From Tsukamurella sputi (GTDB lineage Bacteria; Actinomycetota; Actinomycetes; Mycobacteriales; Mycobacteriaceae): a stretch of DNA of 64,000 nucleotides. This document shows, in pieces, positions 60,435 through 64,000 of the stretch (within the stretch, counting starts at the first letter, position 1; each line of letters starts with the position of its first letter). Under the pieces are notes generated by a model. It did no database searches. It was not told the origin of the DNA and saw only the letters and a program-made list of their open reading frames with translations. The DNA is taken from positions 868,001-932,000 of the forward strand of contig NZ_VIGV01000001.1 in NCBI RefSeq assembly GCF_007858445.1, given 5' to 3'. The position numbers and the translations under genes were made by a program.

Positions 60435-62720
60435 TCAGAGGCTCGCGCGGACCGCCTTGGCCGCCGCGACGAGGTTACGCAGCGAGGCCACCGTCTCCTC
60501 GGTGCCACGCGTCTTTAGGCCGCAATCCGGGTTCACCCAGAGGCGCTCCGCAGGAACGGCTTCCAGCGCCGCGCGGAGCGACGCCTCGACCTCGTCCTGC
60601 GCAGGCACGCGGGGTGAGTGGATGTCGTAGACGCCCGGCCCGACCTGGTTCGCGAAGCCCGCCTGGTTCAAGTCGTCGAGGATCTCCATGCGCGAGCGGG
60701 CCGCCTCGATCGAGGTGACGTCCGCGTCGAGGTCGGCGATGGCGCCGATCACGTCGCCGAACTCCGAATAGCACAGGTGCGTGTGGATCTGGGTGTCGTC
60801 CTCGACGCCCGAGGTCGACAGCCGGAACGAGCCGGTGGCCCAGTCCAGGTACGCCGGACGGTCCGCGGCACGCAGCGGCAACAACTCACGCAGGGCGGGC
60901 TCGTCGACCTGGATGATCTTCACTCCCGCCTGCTCCAGATCGACGGTCTCGTCGCGGATCGCGAGCGCCACCTGATCTGCGGAGTCGGCGAGCGGCTGGT
61001 CGTCGCGCACGAAGGACCACGCGAGGATCGTGACCGGGCCGGTGAGCATGCCCTTGACCGGCCGCTCGGTGAGGGTCTGCGCGTATGTGATCCACGAGAC
61101 CGTCATCGGCTCGGCGCGACGCACGTCGCCGAAGAGGATCGGCGGCCGCACGCAGCGGGTGCCGTAGGACTGCACCCAGCCGTTGTCGGTGGCGAGGAAG
61201 CCGTCGAGGCGCTCCGCGAAGTACTGCACCATGTCGTTGCGCTCGGGCTCGCCGTGCACCAGCACGTCGATCCCGAGGTCCTCCTGCAGCTTCACCACGT
61301 CGGCGATCTCGGCCTGCATGCGGCGCACGTACTCGGCCTCGTCGATCCGGCCGGCGCGCAGGTCCGCGCGGGCGACGCGGATCGCGCCGGTCTGCGGATA
61401 CGAGCCGATGGTCGTGGTCGGCAGGAGCGGCAGGCCCAGCCGCTCCCGCTGTGCGACAGCGCGTTCCGCCGCGACAGCACGGCCGGTTCCGGTCGCACGG
61501 ATGTCACTCAGGCGGCCCCGCACGGCATCGTCGTGCAGGCGTGGATCGGCCGCGCGTGCGGCACGCACGGCGGCACTCCGCCCGAATTCGGCGGCCACCA
61601 CAGGGCGCCCCTCGGCGAGCGCGCGGGACAGGACGACGACCTCGGCGACCTTCTCCTCGGCGAACGCGAGCCATGCGCGCACGCCCTCGGCGCCGGCGGG
61701 CTCGGGCGCGGTCTCGGCCGAGACGGTGTAGGGCACGTGCAGCAGCGAGCACGACGTGCTCACGGCCAGTGCCGCAGACCCGGTGAGGGTACCGAGCGTC
61801 GCGAGCGCGGCCTCGAGGTCCGTGCGCCAGACGTTGCGACCGTCGACGACGCCGGCGAGAAGCAGCTTGTCGGCGAGCGCCGGCGTCCCGGCGACGAGAT
61901 CGACGGTGCTCGGGTCGGTCACCAGGTCGACGGCGATCGCCTCGACCGCGGTGCCGGCGAGCGCGGCGAGCGACGGGCCGGGCGAGCCGAAGTACGTGGC
62001 AACGGCGATCGCGGGACGCTCGGCCACCTCGGCCAGCTCCCCGTAGACCTTCGCCGCGGTGTCGGCGAGACCGAGACCCGCCTCGCTGACGAGTACGGGC
62101 TCGTCGAACTGGACCCACTGCGCGCCCTGAGCCGCGAGCCGTCCGAGCAGGTCCCGGTAGAGGGGCAGCAGCTCGTCGATGCGGGCCAGCGGATCGCCGG
62201 CGCCGTCGACGGCCTTGGACAGCGCGAGGAAGGTGATCGGCCCGACAACGACGGGGCGCGCGGGCACGCCCTGCGCGAGGGCCTCCGCCAGGTCGCCGAG
62301 GACCTTCTCCGGGTGCAGCGAGAAGCTGGTGGCGTCCGAGATCTCGGGGACGAGGTAGTGGTAGTTCGTGTCGAACCACTTGGTCATCTCGAGCGGCGTG
62401 ACCTCGGCGTTGCCGCGTGCGGCCGCGAAGTAGCGGTCCACCGGGTCGGCGATCGCAGCGACGCGGGGCGGCAGTGCGCCGAGCAGTTCGGCGGTGTCGA
62501 GGATCTGGTCGTAGTAGCTGAAGGTGTTGGTGGGCACGGAGTCCAGGCCGGCCGTGACCAGGCGCGCCCATTCGTCGCGCCGCAGGCCTGCGGCGGTCGA
62601 CTCGAGATCGGCGCGGCTCACGGAGCCCTTCCAGTAGCCCTCGATCGCGCGCTTGAGCTCGCGGCGGGGGCCGATGCGGGGAACACCGAGAACGGTGCGG
62701 GTGAAGTTCGGTGCGGTCAC
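60435..62720 (-). CDS. metE: Cobalamin-independent methionine synthase
   Basis: 761 residues, two-barrel MetE. N-terminal folate-binding half ([13 protein letters not shown] near residue 20). C-terminal catalytic half with zinc ligands His-x-Cys in [10 protein letters not shown] near 645 and Cys in [10 protein letters not shown] near 730; [14 protein letters not shown] near 445 starts the second barrel. Transfers methyl from methyltetrahydropteroyl-glutamate to homocysteine. GTG 62720 has AAAGGAA upstream. A B12 riboswitch in the leader implies a B12-dependent MetH elsewhere in the genome. Confidence 0.97.
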   Translation of the reverse strand: MTAPNFTRTVLGVPRIGPRRELKRAIEGYWKGSVSRADLESTAAGLRRDEWARLVTAGLDSVPTNTFSYYDQILDTAELLGALPPRVAAIADPVDRYFAAARGNAEVTPLEMTKWFDTNYHYLVPEISDATSFSLHPEKVLGDLAEALAQGVPARPVVVGPITFLALSKAVDGAGDPLARIDELLPLYRDLLGRLAAQGAQWVQFDEPVLVSEAGLGLADTAAKVYGELAEVAERPAIAVATYFGSPGPSLAALAGTAVEAIAVDLVTDPSTVDLVAGTPALADKLLLAGVVDGRNVWRTDLEAALATLGTLTGSAALAVSTSCSLLHVPYTVSAETAPEPAGAEGVRAWLAFAEEKVAEVVVLSRALAEGRPVVAAEFGRSAAVRAARAADPRLHDDAVRGRLSDIRATGTGRAVAAERAVAQRERLGLPLLPTTTIGSYPQTGAIRVARADLRAGRIDEAEYVRRMQAEIADVVKLQEDLGIDVLVHGEPERNDMVQYFAERLDGFLATDNGWVQSYGTRCVRPPILFGDVRRAEPMTVSWITYAQTLTERPVKGMLTGPVTILAWSFVRDDQPLADSADQVALAIRDETVDLEQAGVKIIQVDEPALRELLPLRAADRPAYLDWATGSFRLSTSGVEDDTQIHTHLCYSEFGDVIGAIADLDADVTSIEAARSRMEILDDLNQAGFANQVGPGVYDIHSPRVPAQDEVEASLRAALEAVPAERLWVNPDCGLKTRGTEETVASLRNLVAAAKAVRASL

Positions 62721-62851
62721 GGGTGGACCGTTCCTTTCGTGCGTAGCGGGCGGTGACCGCCCGTCCGGACGCACGTACGCACGACGACGAGCCCGCCTGC
62801 CGACGTCTCGTCCTCCTGCGGTCGCACGCCCATTCCGCGAGGCGGCACACC
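62721..62851 (-). other. metE leader between riboswitch hairpin and start codon
   Basis: 130 nt with no convincing ORF. It holds a GGGCGG-tga-CCGCCC hairpin near 62746-62761, close to the ribosome site, which may add a second control step. No other feature seen. Confidence 0.4.
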
Positions 62852-62872
62852 ACCGGACGCGGCGCGTCCGGT
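62852..62872 (-). terminator. Hairpin, probable expression platform of the metE riboswitch
   Basis: Perfect 9-bp arms ACCGGACGC / GCGTCCGGT with a 3-nt loop directly downstream (in transcript direction) of the aptamer. Confidence 0.55.
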
Positions 62873-62874
62873 AC

Positions 62875-63035
62875 AGCGGGCAGGTATTCGGACTCGCAGG
62901 CCTCGTACTCGTTCCTACCGGTCGCTGCTTCCCAGACCGAGGGTCCAGTGCGTCATCGCGACTTTCGTTCCTGCTCACCGCTGCGGGACAGTCCCGGATT
63001 CCCACCGGGTTCCCTCTTCACGTCGCGGCGCACCG
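62875..63035 (-). ncRNA. Cobalamin riboswitch upstream of metE
   Basis: Read on the minus strand: GGGAACCCGGTGGGAATCC and CGGGACTGTCCCGCAGCGGTGA (about 62974-63014), a CACTGG block (about 62944-62950), and the closing CGAGTCCGAATACCTGC (62880-62896). These are the conserved blocks of the AdoCbl aptamer in correct order. Confidence 0.92.
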
Positions 63036-63154
63036 CGCGCTTCGATGCCGCGTCCGAGGCCTCGGGCGGCAGACCAGCTGCACCCCCAGCATGCCACTCG
63101 GTGCATGCGTGCCGCGCGCGGGCACCTGCGAGTGCCCGCCGGAGCGGCGCGCGA

Positions 63155-63388
63155 TCAGTCGTCGACGGCGAACCGCTTGAGCCTGCTCGTCTGCCCCGCG
63201 ATCAACCGCACGCGGGACTTCGGCACGCCGAGGTGGGCGGCGAGCAGGCCGACGGCCGCCCTGTTCGCCTTCCCCTCGGTCGCGGGCTCGCGGACGAACA
63301 GGGTCAGCGCACCGTCGTCGCCGATCTCGACGACGGGCCCCTTGCGGCTCCCCGGCTTGATCGTGCAGGTCACGATGTGCGGGCTCAT
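63155..63388 (-). CDS. DUF167 (YggU-family) protein
   Basis: 77 residues. Whole-length match to DUF167: VTCTIKPGSRKGPVVE at the N-terminus, LTLFVREPATEGKANRAAVG near 28-47, and SRVRLIAGQTSRLKRF at the C-terminus. Small cytosolic alpha/beta protein of unknown role, found across bacteria and eukaryotes. The longer in-frame ORFs around it are not credible. It lies about 120 nt upstream of the metE riboswitch on the same strand, with a separate start. Confidence 0.9.
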   Translation of the reverse strand: MSPHIVTCTIKPGSRKGPVVEIGDDGALTLFVREPATEGKANRAAVGLLAAHLGVPKSRVRLIAGQTSRLKRFAVDD

Positions 63389-63417
63389 CGGTCCATGATC
63401 GCATCCGGCTCATTGCG

Positions 63418-63423
63418 TACGGT
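63418..63423 (+). promoter_or_regulatory. Leaderless promoter -10 of the CHAP-like gene
   Basis: TACGGT, 6 nt before ATG 63430; no ribosome site. Confidence 0.45.
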
Positions 63424-63429
63424 GGATCC

Positions 63430-64000
63430 ATGGGGCTACGGAGGATCGGACTCATCATCGCGGCGGTGTTCGCGGCGCTGGTGGTGATCGCCGGTGGTGC
63501 GATCTGGTTGTCGACGGCGCACGAGACGCCGCTCTCCAGGCATCTCCCCACCGAGCTCAAGCCGAGGGTCTTCCCCACCGTCAGCACGGCGGGCCTCGAT
63601 CCGTCAAGGGTTCGCATCATCGAGAATCTGCGACAGGAGTTCGCCGAGAATCGGCCGGGCACGGCCTTCTCGGAGGGTGTCGAGGAGCCGTGGTGCGCGG
63701 ACTTCGTCTCGACGGTGCTCCGCGATTCCGGACTGCCGCTGCGCAATCCCAACTCCGGGACGTGGCGCATTCCCGGCGTGTACACCCTCACGGAGTACTT
63801 CCAGAAGGCCGGAAAGCTCCGGTCCGCGACGGCGTATCGTCCGGTGCCGGGCGATGTGGTGCTGTACGCGCCGGAGCATCCGGTGATGCGCCAGCACACC
63901 AACTTCGTGGTCGCCGTGTCGGGCGACGAGGTCACGACGATCGGCGGCAATCAGGAGGGCGGGATCAGCGCCTGGACCTACCGCCTGACCGAGACCTCGG
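63430..64000 (+). CDS. CHAP/NlpC-like secreted cell-wall protein (runs off right edge)
   Basis: 190 codons are visible without a stop, so the C-terminus is missing. A signal anchor (IGLIIAAVFAALVVIAGGAI, about residues 6-25) is followed by a linker and a papain-like amidase domain: catalytic Cys in GVEEPWCADFVSTVLRDSG near residue 95, the PGDVVLY segment near 140, His in RQHTNFVVAVSGDEVTT near 155, and TIGGNQEGG. These fit CHAP-type peptidoglycan amidases/endopeptidases. Divergent from the DUF167 gene with 41 bp between. Confidence 0.8.
   Translation, partial: MGLRRIGLIIAAVFAALVVIAGGAIWLSTAHETPLSRHLPTELKPRVFPTVSTAGLDPSRVRIIENLRQEFAENRPGTAFSEGVEEPWCADFVSTVLRDSGLPLRNPNSGTWRIPGVYTLTEYFQKAGKLRSATAYRPVPGDVVLYAPEHPVMRQHTNFVVAVSGDEVTTIGGNQEGGISAWTYRLTETS

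Overview
This 64 kb window is chromosomal DNA of a very high-GC actinobacterium of the order Mycobacteriales (Corynebacteriales), most likely Tsukamurella or a close relative. The basis is the GC-saturated third codon positions, many leaderless promoters, a type VII-substrate-like gene, a PrpR/RamB-type methylcitrate regulator, and gene order. From about 4.1 to 46.7 kb the order follows the Mycobacterium tuberculosis Rv3305c-Rv3366 segment as I recall it: amiA1, amiB1, punA, pmmB, upp, an Rv3311-like gene, add, deoA, cdd, sdhCDAB, a dacB1-like gene, a YihY gene, trpS, metX, folD and trmL. The genus is an inference; I could not run a search.

Layout. 0-3 kb: an AraC-type regulator cut by the left edge, divergent from an SDR / zinc alcohol dehydrogenase / cytochrome-oxidase-subunit-IV-like operon. 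3-7.3 kb: an ArsR-type regulator and a leftward crotonase-amiB1-amiA1 operon. 7.3-19.7 kb: a nucleoside salvage block (punA, pmmB, upp, add, deoA, cdd) carrying two insertions, a type VII-like/NlpC-P60 pair and a two-component system with a hydroxyacid dehydrogenase. 19.9-23.4 kb: succinate dehydrogenase, with a candidate iron-regulator (IdeR/DtxR) box upstream and a strong terminator downstream. 23.4-33.5 kb: accessory genes, namely an SGNH hydrolase, an AhpD-like protein with MarR regulator, an RHH regulator with DUF4097 and an ABC exporter, an SRPBCC-DUF2867 protein with TetR regulator, a DHA2 efflux pump with PadR regulator, and a sucrase/ferredoxin-like protein. 33.5-41.5 kb: a D,D-carboxypeptidase, an APC permease, YihY, trpS, then a barnase-like lipoprotein / barstar / exonuclease III operon and an MFS pump.

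41.5-46.7 kb: a SAM-IV riboswitch with metX, a Pro/Thr-rich membrane protein, DUF3017, folD, an HdeD-like protein and trmL. 46.8-57.3 kb: a membrane alpha/beta hydrolase, prpR divergent from prpDBC (methylcitrate cycle), and pyruvate carboxylase. 57.3-64 kb: a cobalamin riboswitch with btuFCD, metE read leftward behind its own cobalamin riboswitch, a DUF167 gene, and a CHAP-type secreted protein cut by the right edge.

Working together: three riboswitches tie methionine synthesis and B12 supply together (SAM turns down metX; B12 turns down the B12-independent synthase metE and the B12 importer). prpDBC and pyc handle propionyl-CoA and pyruvate entry to the TCA cycle, of which sdhCDAB is part. 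I saw no rRNA, convincing tRNA, CRISPR array, insertion sequence or clear pseudogene.
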